From Fictibacillus phosphorivorans (GTDB taxonomy: Bacteria > Bacillota > Bacilli > Bacillales > Fictibacillaceae), in NCBI RefSeq assembly GCF_001619875.1, contig NZ_LRFC01000034.1, forward strand, positions 124,001 through 188,000: a stretch of 64,000 nucleotides of DNA, read 5' to 3'. The notes beneath the pieces were generated by a model that was not told the origin of the DNA, did not search any database, and was given only the letters and a program-made list of their open reading frames with translations. The translations under genes and the position numbers were made by a program. Each line of letters begins with the position of its first letter. Position 1 is the first letter of the stretch. Of this stretch, positions 25,380-34,018 are shown piece by piece.

Positions 25380-25550
25380 ATGGATAACTTTATGTCTGAT
25401 GTTTTTCGGTTTTTAGGCGGCTTCTTAAATGTTAGCTTATTATTAGTGATTATTATTGTTATACTGATTGTTCGAAAGACTAGGAAGAAAAAGCCAAAAA
25501 ATGAGGAAGAAGACTATCTTACTCATAAAGAAAGACATTCGAAAGAATAA
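25380..25550 (+). CDS. Small single-pass membrane protein (56 aa)
   Basis: ATG 25380 is preceded by AGAGGTGAAG. The 56-residue product has a hydrophobic segment (about 16-31, NVSLLLVIIIVILIV), then a strongly basic RKTRKKKPK stretch and a charged tail EEEDYLTHKERHSKE. By the positive-inside rule the C-terminus is cytoplasmic. It starts 44 bases after the kinase stop and has its own terminator, so it is probably co-transcribed with the kinase. No family recognised. Confidence 0.65.
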   Translation: MDNFMSDVFRFLGGFLNVSLLLVIIIVILIVRKTRKKKPKNEEEDYLTHKERHSKE

Positions 25551-25556
25551 TGTTCC

Positions 25557-25586
25557 AAAAGCCTGCAGAATATGCGGGCTTTTTTT
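25557..25586 (+). terminator. Terminator after the small ORF
   Basis: AAAAGCCTGCA pairs imperfectly with TGCGGGCTTTT, then a T run. Confidence 0.8.
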
Positions 25587-25747
25587 AGTCATTTTATTGG
25601 CATTTATGTTTTATGTTTAAAGTTTATTTCATTTAAGTATTTGAGAAGGTTTTCCATCCCTTTCGTCGAAATGAATTACATACCATATGTGAAACAGCAC
25701 ACATCAAGAAAACTTTTTTTGAGTGTGCTTTTTTATATCTTTTAAAT

Positions 25748-25788
25748 TTGCTAATCTTAGAACACTCATCGTATAATTTTTGTATAAT
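25748..25788 (+). promoter_or_regulatory. Promoter of the crtN-crtN-crtM operon
   Basis: TTGCTA (25748-25753), an 18-base spacer and TATAAT (25772-25777); a second TATAAT occurs at 25783-25788. Just downstream ATACATTGTAT forms a short palindrome, comparable with the TGTA inverted repeat in the other crt promoter region (35599). Confidence 0.55.
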
Positions 25789-25831
25789 ACATTGTATATA
25801 TTTTGTAAAGGTAGATGGAAGGTGTGAAAAC

Positions 25832-27328
25832 ATGAAATCTGTAGCTGTCATTGGTGCAGGACCTGGTGGCTTAACGGCAGGAATGCTTTTAGCCAGCAAA
25901 GGTTATCAAGTAACAGTATACGAGAAACAACCGTTTATCGGAGGACGTACTTCTGCTTTACATAAAGAAGAGTATACGTTTGATCGAGGTCCCACGTTTC
26001 TTAATATGCCTCACATATTGGAGGAAATGTTTCACCTTGCCGGGCGGCGATTAGAAGATTATATCCAATTAAAAAAAATTGAGCCGATGTACCAGCTTAA
26101 ATTCAAAGATGCGGTACTAGATGCTACGACAGATCAATCGGTCATGTATAAAAATATAGAAAAAGTCTTTCCTGGAAATGGCGAAGGTTACAGACGTTTC
26201 ATGAAAAGAGAAAAAGAAAAGTTTGAAGCGTTAATGCCTATTTTGCAAAACAAGCATGACTCTCTTTTAGATTATCTGCAGTTTAAATTTATTAAAGCAT
26301 TACCGAAGCTGACGATTACAGATTCTTTGCATGATCAGCTATCCACTTATTTTTCTGATGAAAGTCTCCGTCTTGCTTTCACGTTTCAGGCAAAATATTT
26401 AGGCATGTCGCCGTGGGAATGTCCTGGTGCGTTTACGATCTTATCTTATATGGAACACGCATATGGAGTCTATCATCCTATCGGCGGTGTTAATAAGATC
26501 ACAGAAGCAATGGCAAAAGTGATTAAAGAATATGGCGGAAAAGTCGTTACGTCATGCGGAGTGAAAGAGCTTGTCATTGAAAAAGGGAAGGTTAATGGAC
26601 TTAAACTAGATTCTTGTGAAACGGTGTATGCCGATGAAGTGGTCGTTAACGCAGACTTTGCACACGCTATGGAAAGGCTGATGCCCAAAGGCTCAACGAA
26701 GAAATACACCAGTGATAAATTGAGGAAGAAGAGCTATTCGTGCTCGGCGTTTATGCTGTATGTTGGCGTGAATCAAAAATACGATCTCCCTCACCATACC
26801 ATTGTTTTCTCAGAAGACTATCGAAAAAACGTTGAAGAGATTACCAAAAAGAAAATCTTATCTCAAGATCCATCCATCTATATTCATAATCCTTCTGTTA
26901 CAGATCCAACGCTTGCTCCTGAAGGGAAGTCGGCTCTATACATTTTAGCCCCTGTTCCAAATAACTTTAGCATGATTGACTGGGAACATCACAAGCATGA
27001 TTTTAGAAAACTAGTTCTTCAGCAGCTTCAAGAACGAACAGAGTTCAAAGATCTTGAGAAATATATTGAAACGGAGCATATGTTTACGCCATTGGATTGG
27101 GAAACACAGCTTCATGTTTACAAGGGAGCCACGTTTAACCTCGGACATCAATTAACTCAAATGATGTATTTCAGACCGCACAATAAGCAAAACGAGATAG
27201 AAGGATTGTGGCTTGTAGGGGGAGGAACACACCCCGGAAGCGGTTTACCCACGATTATGGAATCGGCTCGTATTACAACTCGATTGATGACAGATAAACA
27301 TAGCGCTATGGAGGTTCAATCAGTATGA
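25832..27328 (+). CDS. crtN: Carotenoid desaturase, CrtN/CrtI family (copy 1)
   Basis: ATG 25832 follows GGAAGGTG and gives the FAD-binding start MKSVAVIGAGPGGLTAGMLL; the in-frame extension upstream lies in the promoter. The 498-residue protein has the family landmarks FDRGPTFLNMP, a central YSCSAFMLYVGV, DPSIYIHNPSVTDPTLAPEG, and the C-terminal WLVGGGTHPGSGLPTIMESARI. YSCSAF, DPSIY and LAPEGK match staphylococcal CrtN better than CrtP. It probably dehydrogenates dehydrosqualene towards diaponeurosporene or diapolycopene. First gene of an operon with a second CrtN-like gene and crtM, the starts overlapping by four bases. Confidence 0.88.
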   Translation: MKSVAVIGAGPGGLTAGMLLASKGYQVTVYEKQPFIGGRTSALHKEEYTFDRGPTFLNMPHILEEMFHLAGRRLEDYIQLKKIEPMYQLKFKDAVLDATTDQSVMYKNIEKVFPGNGEGYRRFMKREKEKFEALMPILQNKHDSLLDYLQFKFIKALPKLTITDSLHDQLSTYFSDESLRLAFTFQAKYLGMSPWECPGAFTILSYMEHAYGVYHPIGGVNKITEAMAKVIKEYGGKVVTSCGVKELVIEKGKVNGLKLDSCETVYADEVVVNADFAHAMERLMPKGSTKKYTSDKLRKKSYSCSAFMLYVGVNQKYDLPHHTIVFSEDYRKNVEEITKKKILSQDPSIYIHNPSVTDPTLAPEGKSALYILAPVPNNFSMIDWEHHKHDFRKLVLQQLQERTEFKDLEKYIETEHMFTPLDWETQLHVYKGATFNLGHQLTQMMYFRPHNKQNEIEGLWLVGGGTHPGSGLPTIMESARITTRLMTDKHSAMEVQSV

Positions 27329-28764
27329 ATGCTGGAATTGTTGGCGGAGGAATTGGTGGCTTAATTACAGCACTCTACTTAAGAAAACAAGGTAAGGAAG
27401 TTACGATTTACGAGAAAAGCTCCGGACTAGGCGGAAGGCTGAATTTTTTTAAAACAGAAGGATATAGAATCGATAGCGGACCAACCATCGTTCTGCTTCC
27501 TGAGATGATTTATGAAATCTTAGATGAGATCGGCATCGAGCGTGAAGAAATAGAATTGATTCCATGCACGCCGATGTACAAATTAAACTATCCAGACGGT
27601 TCTCACTTTTATAAAACAAGTGATCTTCCTGGACAGTTGAATGAGATCAGTAGAATGTATCCTGGTGATGAACAAGGCTTCTTGAGATATGTAGCCGATA
27701 TGTATGAACGTTTCCATCAAGGAAAAACAGCATTCTTGGATCGTTCTTTTGTGAATAAAAGGGATTTTTGGACACCTAAAAATCTCCACACGCTTACAAA
27801 ACTGAAAGCCTATCAATCAGTTAAAGATTTCGCAAAAGTCTATTTTAACCATCCTAGAATGCAGGAAGCTTTTTCGTTTCAGACATTATATATTGGCGGA
27901 TCACCTGAAAATTCACCTGCGATGTACTCGCTCGTGCCGTTCAGTGAGCATGCTCATGGCATTTGGTATATAAAAGGCGGCTATGCGAGTATCGTAGATT
28001 TATTGCAAAGAAAACTAGCTGAGCAAGGTGTCGAGATCAAAGTGAATACTCCAGTAAACTCCTTGCTGATAAACGGAAATGCATGCAATGGTGTGGTCAC
28101 AAAAGAAGGTACCCAAATGCACGATATGGTGATCTACAATGGTGACTTTCCAGGCATTCAACATCTCATTCCAGGTCGTAAGCCGATTAAAAAAAGTTAC
28201 CAATCTTCTTCCGGCTGCTTTTTATTGTACTTAGGGCTGGATCGAACATATGACGAAGCAGATGTGCATCAGTTCTTTATGACAGATTACTTTGATGCCC
28301 ATATGCAGGAAGTCTTTGTACGTAAAAATCTGCCTCGTGATCCCGCGGTTTATACGTTCTACCCATCTAAAATAGATCCTTCTCTTGCACCAGAGGGAAA
28401 AAGTGTACTCTACGTGCTCGTTCCGGTTCCATCTGGAGATACGGTAGATTGGGAAGCTAAAAAGGAAACCTACGCAGATTTTATTTTGCAGCGGTTGGAA
28501 GACAGAGGATACCCAGGTCTTAAGAAAGCGATCACTTGGAAAGAAATCCGAACGCCGAATGACGCCCTAACAGACGGATTGTATCAAGGTGGCAGCTTCG
28601 GTATTGCTCCAACATTAAAACAATCAGGTGTGTTTCGTCCTCAGATTAAACCTCTGCCATATGAAAATCTGTATGCAGTTGGCGCATCCATACATCCTGG
28701 GGGAGGTGTACCCATCGTTATGCAGAGTGCGAAACATCTCGCAAAATATCTTGAAAGGGCGTGA
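27325..28764 (+). CDS. Carotenoid desaturase, CrtN/CrtI family (copy 2)
   Basis: A 479-residue FAD-dependent enzyme: dinucleotide-binding start GIVGGGIGGLITALYL, IDSGPTIVLLPEM, FSFQTLYIGGSPENSPAMYS, SLAPEGKSVLYVLVPVP, and C-terminal AVGASIHPGGGVPIVMQSAK. These also resemble CrtN, notably the FQTLYIG block and the THPG/IHPG end. Two CrtN-type genes next to crtM suggest a division of the desaturation steps, or that one copy acts on a modified intermediate. ATGA overlap with the first copy and GTGA overlap with crtM show translational coupling. Confidence 0.86.
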   Translation: MNAGIVGGGIGGLITALYLRKQGKEVTIYEKSSGLGGRLNFFKTEGYRIDSGPTIVLLPEMIYEILDEIGIEREEIELIPCTPMYKLNYPDGSHFYKTSDLPGQLNEISRMYPGDEQGFLRYVADMYERFHQGKTAFLDRSFVNKRDFWTPKNLHTLTKLKAYQSVKDFAKVYFNHPRMQEAFSFQTLYIGGSPENSPAMYSLVPFSEHAHGIWYIKGGYASIVDLLQRKLAEQGVEIKVNTPVNSLLINGNACNGVVTKEGTQMHDMVIYNGDFPGIQHLIPGRKPIKKSYQSSSGCFLLYLGLDRTYDEADVHQFFMTDYFDAHMQEVFVRKNLPRDPAVYTFYPSKIDPSLAPEGKSVLYVLVPVPSGDTVDWEAKKETYADFILQRLEDRGYPGLKKAITWKEIRTPNDALTDGLYQGGSFGIAPTLKQSGVFRPQIKPLPYENLYAVGASIHPGGGVPIVMQSAKHLAKYLERA

Positions 28765-29612
28765 AAAATTTGGTAACGGTACAGGAGTCTTATTCTTATT
28801 GTGAAGAAGTTATTAAAGTTCATTCTAAAACGTTCTATAAAGCATTTTCATTTTTGCCCGATGAGAAAAGACGCGCCGTTTGGGCGGTTTACTCATTTTG
28901 CAGAACTGTAGATGATATTGTAGACGAAGGGAAGCGGCCACTAGAAGAGCTTGCTGTTTTCAAAGAACAGTTTAAACAGTTCTTAAATGGCAAAATTCCT
29001 GCAACCGAACCAATGTGGATCGCGCTTCAGCATGTTTTTCAGCAGTTCGAGATGGAGGAACAAGCCTTTCTGGATATGATTAAAGGACAAGAAATGGATC
29101 TATACAAATCGCATTATGAAACAGTAGAAGAGTTGGAATATTACTCTTACCATGTGGCTAGCACAGTTGGCTTAATGCTGCTTCCTATTCTTGCTCCAGA
29201 ACAAAAAGAGCTCGTTCGGAAAGGAGCTATTTATCTAGGGATTGGGATGCAGTTTACAAATGTACTTCGCGATATTGCAGAGGACTTAGATCGCGGCCGA
29301 GTGTATTTACCTTCGAGCATAATGGCTGAACACGGGTATACAGAGGATGACTTGAAAAAAGAAGTGGTCGATAATCGTTTTATAATGGCGTGGGAAAGTA
29401 TTGCTATGCGTGCAGAAGTATTTTATGCGAAGTTTAACGAAACCCTAGATCATTACCCGATCGATTCAAGAATGCCTGTTCAGCTAGCGTCCATTTATTA
29501 TCGAGAGATTTTAAATAAAGTCCGCAAGCAAAATTATAAAGTGTTTAGCAGCAGAGCGTTTGTATCGAGTGAGGAGAAAGGAGATCTATTTAAGAAGATT
29601 GCTGTGGAATAA
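28761..29612 (+). CDS. crtM: Dehydrosqualene (diapophytoene) synthase / squalene-phytoene synthase family
   Basis: A 283-residue prenyl-condensing enzyme. The first Asp-rich motif is CRTVDDIVDEGKR (about 48-60) and the second is VLRDIAEDLDRGRVYLP (about 167-183), with the family opening SKTFYKAFSFLPDEKRRAVWAVYSF. Its setting among CrtN, CrtP, CrtQ and CrtO homologues points to the C30 enzyme joining two farnesyl diphosphates. A C40 substrate cannot be excluded from motifs alone. GTG start within the stop of the previous gene; a long terminator follows. Confidence 0.93.
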   Translation: MKNLVTVQESYSYCEEVIKVHSKTFYKAFSFLPDEKRRAVWAVYSFCRTVDDIVDEGKRPLEELAVFKEQFKQFLNGKIPATEPMWIALQHVFQQFEMEEQAFLDMIKGQEMDLYKSHYETVEELEYYSYHVASTVGLMLLPILAPEQKELVRKGAIYLGIGMQFTNVLRDIAEDLDRGRVYLPSSIMAEHGYTEDDLKKEVVDNRFIMAWESIAMRAEVFYAKFNETLDHYPIDSRMPVQLASIYYREILNKVRKQNYKVFSSRAFVSSEEKGDLFKKIAVE

Positions 29613-29627
29613 TTTTTAGTTTAGCTG

Positions 29628-29673
29628 AAAAGAGCTGATAACTAGGATGTGTACCTAGTTGTCGGCTCTTTTG
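29628..29673 (+). terminator. Strong terminator after crtM
   Basis: A 19-base arm starting AAAAGAGCTGATAACTAGG pairs with CCTAGTTGTCGGCTCTTTT with two mismatches. Confidence 0.92.
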
Positions 29674-29690
29674 TTATTTCTATGGTGCTT

Positions 29691-29838
29691 TTGAAAGTAG
29701 TTGATTTCCGCTCCAGGATGCTCGCTTTCCGGGGGGCGTGCGGTGAGCCTCCTAACGCTTTGCGCTTTCAGGAGTCTCACCTGTCCCGCTGATCCCCCAG
29801 GAGTCTCGCACCTTGCGCTCCAATCAACAAGTCAATGA
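29691..29838. repeat. Dispersed repeat R1 (about 145 bp) with terminal inverted repeats
   Basis: It begins TTGAAAGTAGTTGATTTCC and ends CAATCAACAAGTCAATGAAG. The ends TAGTTGATT and AATCAACAA are near-inverted. Internal blocks GCTCGCTTTCCG, GCGGTGAGCC, CAGGAGTCTCACC, CTGTCCCGCTG and AGGAGTCTCGCACC recur in R2 at 59243 in the same order and orientation. Copies like this are scattered in many Bacillaceae genomes. No ORF within it. Confidence 0.85.
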
Positions 29839-29957
29839 AGAGAAAGTACAAAAAAATTAAATTCAACAATCTTTTAAATAAGAGATTAGAAAAAATAATA
29901 GAGTCAGTAAAGAGAAGAAATCAGGAGGTTCAGCCTGTTTGTCAGCTTTTTTGTTAT

Positions 29958-30461
29958 CTAAAGAAACAACACCATATGCTCTTCATCTATAAAATGACCA
30001 TCTACTTTAAGTGCTTTTTCTTCGTAACCATATGTCTTAAAGCCTAATGAGGTATATAAGTTCTTTGCTTTTTCATTATTAGCTGCTACAGTTAAGTTTA
30101 ATTTTTCAATAACAGGAATGCTTTTTGCGTGTTCGATGACAGCTTTCATAAGAGCCTTTCCTACTCCAGCTTTACGGTTCTCGGTACTCACATACATGGC
30201 GTAGATATTGCCGCGATGCTGCATCTTTAAGCCCTTCTCTTGAACGAGGGTAACGTTGCCGACGAGCTTTTCTTCATGAAACATTCCAAACGTATAGCTG
30301 CCTTCTTCTTGCAATCTTTCTGCTACTTGTTTGATGGGTTCTTTTCTTTGTAAAGCTTCTTCATAGCTGGAAGAAAAAGCTTCGGGGCTTAGTTTTAACG
30401 CTTCAAGTCGAAGCTCCCAGTATGGCTTTGCATCTTCGGGTTTTAAAAGTCGAACTTCCAT
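29958..30461 (-). CDS. GNAT-family N-acetyltransferase
   Basis: A 167-residue protein with the GNAT fold: N-terminal VRLLKPEDAKPYWELRLEAL, the acetyl-CoA loop in NRKAGVGKALMKAVIEHA (about 96-113), and LTVAANNEKAKNLYTSLGFKTYGYEE near the end. The substrate is unknown; members are annotated as general amino-group acetyltransferases. It sits between the two halves of the carotenoid cluster, on the minus strand, but it does not overlap the crt operon and is separated from it by a terminator. Confidence 0.9.
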   Translation of the reverse strand: MEVRLLKPEDAKPYWELRLEALKLSPEAFSSSYEEALQRKEPIKQVAERLQEEGSYTFGMFHEEKLVGNVTLVQEKGLKMQHRGNIYAMYVSTENRKAGVGKALMKAVIEHAKSIPVIEKLNLTVAANNEKAKNLYTSLGFKTYGYEEKALKVDGHFIDEEHMVLFL

Positions 30462-30531
30462 GTTCCATCCCCCAATATGGTTTTAGAAAATAGTGTACCA
30501 CAAAATGGAAAGTGTATGAAAGAAGTTATTG

Positions 30532-30568
30532 AAAATGAGCAAATGCCTCCGGGCGTTTGCTCATTTTT
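30532..30568 (-). terminator. Terminator of the minus-strand crt operon
   Basis: AAAATGAGCAAATGC pairs with GCGTTTGCTCATTTT around CTCCGG. It lies seven bases past the last crt gene, with T runs possible on either strand. Confidence 0.85.
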
Positions 30569-30574
30569 GAGAAT

Positions 30575-32071
30575 TTATGATAATTGTTTGGGGTCAGACC
30601 CCCACTGCTTTAGCACTTCACGGGCGACATTGCGGCCGCTGATGATTACCATCGGAGAGCCGCCGCCAGGATGTGTTGTACCTCCTGCAAAATACAAGTT
30701 GAGGATATCTTTTGAACGGTTAGAAGGGCGTAGGAACGTGTTCTTTCTTTCATTGGCTGATATACCGTATAAAGCTCCCCGATACGCTCCGAACTTCCGC
30801 TGAATATTATGCGGCGTGATCATTCTTTCTTGAACGATAAAGGGTCTTAACTTCAGACCGAACGATTCTAAACGATCATAAACAAGGTTTTTGTAGCGTT
30901 CATATTCAACTTGATCCTCTAGTTGTTCTTTTTGTATAGGTGGTGCGTTAACCAAAATAAACAGATTGTCCCCGTCGGGTGAAACAGATGGATCTGTTAT
31001 AGAGGAATTCGATATATAAATCGTTGGATCATCTGGATATATGCCATTAAACAAAGTCTCAAATTCTTTTCTGTAGTCTTTTGAAAAATACACTTGATGA
31101 TGAAGCGAGTTTTCCAGTCTTTTGTTTAGGCCAGCTAATAGTACAAAGGCTGAGATGGATGGAGAGTAACTCTCTACTTTTTTATTCCTCATAGACGGGC
31201 GAAATGGTTCCTCTACGAGCTTGGGATACGCTTCTAATAAATCACCGTTCATCACAACCGCATCGACCTCGAAATCATCACCATTCGAAAGTTTGATTGC
31301 TTTCGCGTAATGGTTCTTCACGTAAATTCTTTCAACCTTAACACTTGAATAAAGACGTACACCGAGCTTCTCTGCTAACTGCGCCATGCATTCAGCGATT
31401 TTTACATTGCCTCCCTTAACATAATACACACCTTGGATCATCTCTAAATAGGCGATTAATGCAAAAGTGGCAGGTGCTTGAAAAGGAGACGATCCAATAT
31501 AGGTCGCATAACGGTTAAAGGTTTGGAGAAGAAGCGGATGCTTAAAAAACTTCTTGTGAAAGCTGTCCATATTTTGCAGGGGCCGTACTTTCATAAAAGC
31601 GCGAAAAAGAGAAGGAGACAGATAGTCTTTCATACTTGTAAAGGTCCTTGGGAAAAATTCTTTTTCAGCTAGATGATACAAACGTGTTACTTCATCAAGG
31701 TATTCAGGATATTTTTGTGCAGCATATGGGTCTAGTGTTTGCAGCTGACTCATCATTTTGTCCATTTCAGTCGACATATCAAAAACTTCTCCATTGCTGC
31801 TAATGTTCCGAGTGTGTGTTTTTAAAGGTATCCATTCAAAATAGTCTCTAGGATTCTCCCCAGCATCCCTAAATACTTGGTCAAAAACTTGAGGCATCGT
31901 AATCGTATTAGGTCCAAAGTCAAACGTATGTGTACCTAAAATAATTGGCATTAGCTTTCCGCCAAAATGCTCATTTTTTTCAAAAACATGAACTTCACAA
32001 TCATTTGCAGCAAGTGAAATGGCTGCTGACAAACCACCTAGGCCGCCTCCGATAATTGCAACTTTCTTCAC
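30575..32071 (-). CDS. CrtN/CrtP/CrtD-like carotenoid oxidoreductase (copy 4)
   Basis: GTG 32071 is chosen because it overlaps the stop of the glycosyltransferase gene (GTGA) and opens with VKKVAIIGGGLGGLSAAISLA. The 498-residue protein has TFDFGPNTITMP, TYIGSSPFQAPATFALIAYLEMIQGVYYVKGG, LHHQVYFS, DDPTIYISNSSITDPS and LYFAGGTTHPGGGSPMV. It lies between CrtP and CrtN types. Standing after a CruF-like hydratase and a GT2 enzyme, it may act as the 3,4-desaturase of a 1-hydroxylated end, analogous to CrtD. That role is inferred from context only. Confidence 0.85.
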   Translation of the reverse strand: MKKVAIIGGGLGGLSAAISLAANDCEVHVFEKNEHFGGKLMPIILGTHTFDFGPNTITMPQVFDQVFRDAGENPRDYFEWIPLKTHTRNISSNGEVFDMSTEMDKMMSQLQTLDPYAAQKYPEYLDEVTRLYHLAEKEFFPRTFTSMKDYLSPSLFRAFMKVRPLQNMDSFHKKFFKHPLLLQTFNRYATYIGSSPFQAPATFALIAYLEMIQGVYYVKGGNVKIAECMAQLAEKLGVRLYSSVKVERIYVKNHYAKAIKLSNGDDFEVDAVVMNGDLLEAYPKLVEEPFRPSMRNKKVESYSPSISAFVLLAGLNKRLENSLHHQVYFSKDYRKEFETLFNGIYPDDPTIYISNSSITDPSVSPDGDNLFILVNAPPIQKEQLEDQVEYERYKNLVYDRLESFGLKLRPFIVQERMITPHNIQRKFGAYRGALYGISANERKNTFLRPSNRSKDILNLYFAGGTTHPGGGSPMVIISGRNVAREVLKQWGSDPKQLS

Positions 32072-33183
32072 TGATAAAGACGCCCCTTCCATTCGTAGCC
32101 TTGTTTTTTGAGTCCGCGCCACATAGAGGCGTTCATAAGAACCACCAACCCTATTGCTGATAACGGCATGAGCAAGGAAAGAAGTGGTTTTTGTCCCGTT
32201 CGTAAGTCCACATATGCCTTTTGTATGACTGTGAACAGATAAGGTGTAACCCATAACAGCTGATGAGTTATGATGCCGTATATGAATAAAAATAATGGTG
32301 CGATGTAAAAGGTACTATAAAAAAGGGATAAAGAGATGACGAGTAAGATTGATCGACCTAACCCAGGAAAAAGGTTCTTTGTAAATCCGTTCCATACCTC
32401 TTTATTGCTTCGATACATATAACAAGAAACGTAACGTGTCACATTTGCTAGAACAACACGATAATCTGACTGTTTCATAGTCTTTGCTAAGTCTACATCA
32501 TCTACGAGCGAACTTTTTATCGCAGCATGACCTCTTATTTCGTGATAGGCATCACTTTTAAACAACATAAAAGCACCATGTGCAGCTGTTGCTGGCGGCC
32601 ATTTCGTTAAATTTGCAAGAAAAAGTGGCAGATGAAAAAGTATGATAAAATGCTGCAGTGGAACGATAAGTTTCTCGAAAAACAAGGAAACAGGAAACCT
32701 TGGAAAACCTGAAAGCAGACTTGCTCTCTTTTTCTTTAATAAAGACAATGCTCCTTGAATGGTATGGGGATGCAGCCGAACATCTGCATCTATAAACAGC
32801 AGGTAATCGCTCGTATGGGATTGACTAAGCTGGTGGCAAGCATGAACTTTTCCGGCCCATCCAGAGGGAAGAGGTTTACCTTGAATAACAGTAAAACGCT
32901 CGTCACCCTCAATATGCAGAAGGAGCTTCTTATATGTATCATCATCAGAATGGTCATCTAAGATCGAAAACGAAATATTACGATATGTTAGTCCTTTTAG
33001 TGTAGAAACAAGTTCGGCGACATTCTCCTCTTCATTACGCATCGGTACAAAAACAGCAACCCTCTCTGAATGTTCAGCCCCCGGTGAGGGCTTTTTTAGA
33101 GAGGGTAAAAAAAGACTATTTAAGATAGTTGCTGCTAAAAAGATTATGGAAAGGGAAGCAAAGAAAATGATCAAGAATATCAC
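32068..33183 (-). CDS. GT2 glycosyltransferase of the carotenoid cluster (CruG/CrtQ-like)
   Basis: A 371-residue membrane glycosyltransferase: one N-terminal membrane segment (about 2-22), GT-A domain with VAVFVPMRNEEENV, LDDHSDDDT and the metal-binding LFIDADVRL (about 130), then three or four C-terminal membrane segments and a final YEWKGRLYQ. It overlaps the CruF-like gene upstream by four bases (ATGA), as hydratase and CruG-type transferases do in myxoxanthophyll-type pathways. It probably attaches a sugar to the hydroxyl formed by that enzyme. CrtQ proper is the other GT2 at 35785. Confidence 0.85.
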   Translation of the reverse strand: MIFLIIFFASLSIIFLAATILNSLFLPSLKKPSPGAEHSERVAVFVPMRNEEENVAELVSTLKGLTYRNISFSILDDHSDDDTYKKLLLHIEGDERFTVIQGKPLPSGWAGKVHACHQLSQSHTSDYLLFIDADVRLHPHTIQGALSLLKKKRASLLSGFPRFPVSLFFEKLIVPLQHFIILFHLPLFLANLTKWPPATAAHGAFMLFKSDAYHEIRGHAAIKSSLVDDVDLAKTMKQSDYRVVLANVTRYVSCYMYRSNKEVWNGFTKNLFPGLGRSILLVISLSLFYSTFYIAPLFLFIYGIITHQLLWVTPYLFTVIQKAYVDLRTGQKPLLSLLMPLSAIGLVVLMNASMWRGLKKQGYEWKGRLYQ

Positions 33184-34016
33184 CTTTTTCCGAGACTGTA
33201 TGCTGTGTCATTCTGAAGCTCTAATGGTTTGTTTTTAATTCGGTACAAACTCAATACGACTAGACTTATCATGGTTACACCAATCGATGCCAAGTAAAGT
33301 TTTGATGTGAACCCTAGCAAAATAAACATGCTCATTACCATGATGAAAACAGCTAGAGTACGAGAATGCCAGTATGGATGAGTGCTCGATTTTGTTTTCC
33401 TTGCAGCATACAAACCGATTACTAACAGAACATGAAACAAGCTAGCTAAAAGAAACCAGCCTACAAAGTTTTGAAAAGGTATTCCATAATAAGCGCCAGA
33501 CCCATCCCAAAACCAGTATCCTTTTACTAGATAAGCAACAGGATCAATGATACCGTCCATCAAAACTGCTATTGAAGCGCCTGTTAGGATATAAAGTGGC
33601 AGCCGAATTGCTGCATGATCCTGAAATGGTTTTACAATACCAAGAGCGATGGCGTGAGAGACAGCTACGATCATTACCCACGCAAAGCCGATGGCTACAG
33701 GAACACTCAACCACTTAAATCCAAGCTTGTCGCTATAGTCGTAATGGCCGAAAATTAAACCTGTTTTCACACCGATACTTTCTGCAACAATGCTTCCAAT
33801 CAAAACAAAAAACGTAAAAATAGCGCCGAAGTTACCGTAAGTCCGAAAAAAATACAGACCGCCCAATATGCCGCATATTATCAAAAATACGCTGTTCGCC
33901 CACTCCAAAGCCGGTGGGAGGATATCAAAGCCAAGAAGTATTAATCCTACGCTGTACCAAAAGATAAAGAACCTGAAGAGTACTTTATCTAATGTGCCAT
34001 AATGTGCAGTTTGCAA
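33180..34016 (-). CDS. CruF-like carotenoid biosynthesis membrane protein (DUF422)
   Basis: A 278-residue integral membrane protein with about eight segments. The family core is visible: ESIGVKTGLIFGHYDYSD (about 80-97) and LMDGIIDPVAYLVKGYWFWDGSGAYYGIPFQNFVGWF. Characterised CruF proteins add water to the C1-C2 double bond of acyclic carotenoid ends (1',2'-hydratase). Here the likely substrate is a C30 diapocarotenoid. It lies between the CrtP-type gene (2-base gap) and the glycosyltransferase (4-base overlap), so hydration, glycosylation and oxidation are co-expressed. Confidence 0.83.
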   Translation of the reverse strand: MQTAHYGTLDKVLFRFFIFWYSVGLILLGFDILPPALEWANSVFLIICGILGGLYFFRTYGNFGAIFTFFVLIGSIVAESIGVKTGLIFGHYDYSDKLGFKWLSVPVAIGFAWVMIVAVSHAIALGIVKPFQDHAAIRLPLYILTGASIAVLMDGIIDPVAYLVKGYWFWDGSGAYYGIPFQNFVGWFLLASLFHVLLVIGLYAARKTKSSTHPYWHSRTLAVFIMVMSMFILLGFTSKLYLASIGVTMISLVVLSLYRIKNKPLELQNDTAYSLGKR

Positions 34017-34018
34017 AA

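Noticed and set aside
29835-30047. 70-residue plus-strand ORF after the dispersed repeat
   Set aside because: Lys/Asn-rich low-complexity start, no ribosome site, and the 3' part is antisense to the GNAT gene.
30477-30803. 108-residue plus-strand ORF
   Set aside because: Runs antisense into the C-terminus of the copy-4 carotenoid enzyme, whose reading frame is clearly coding.
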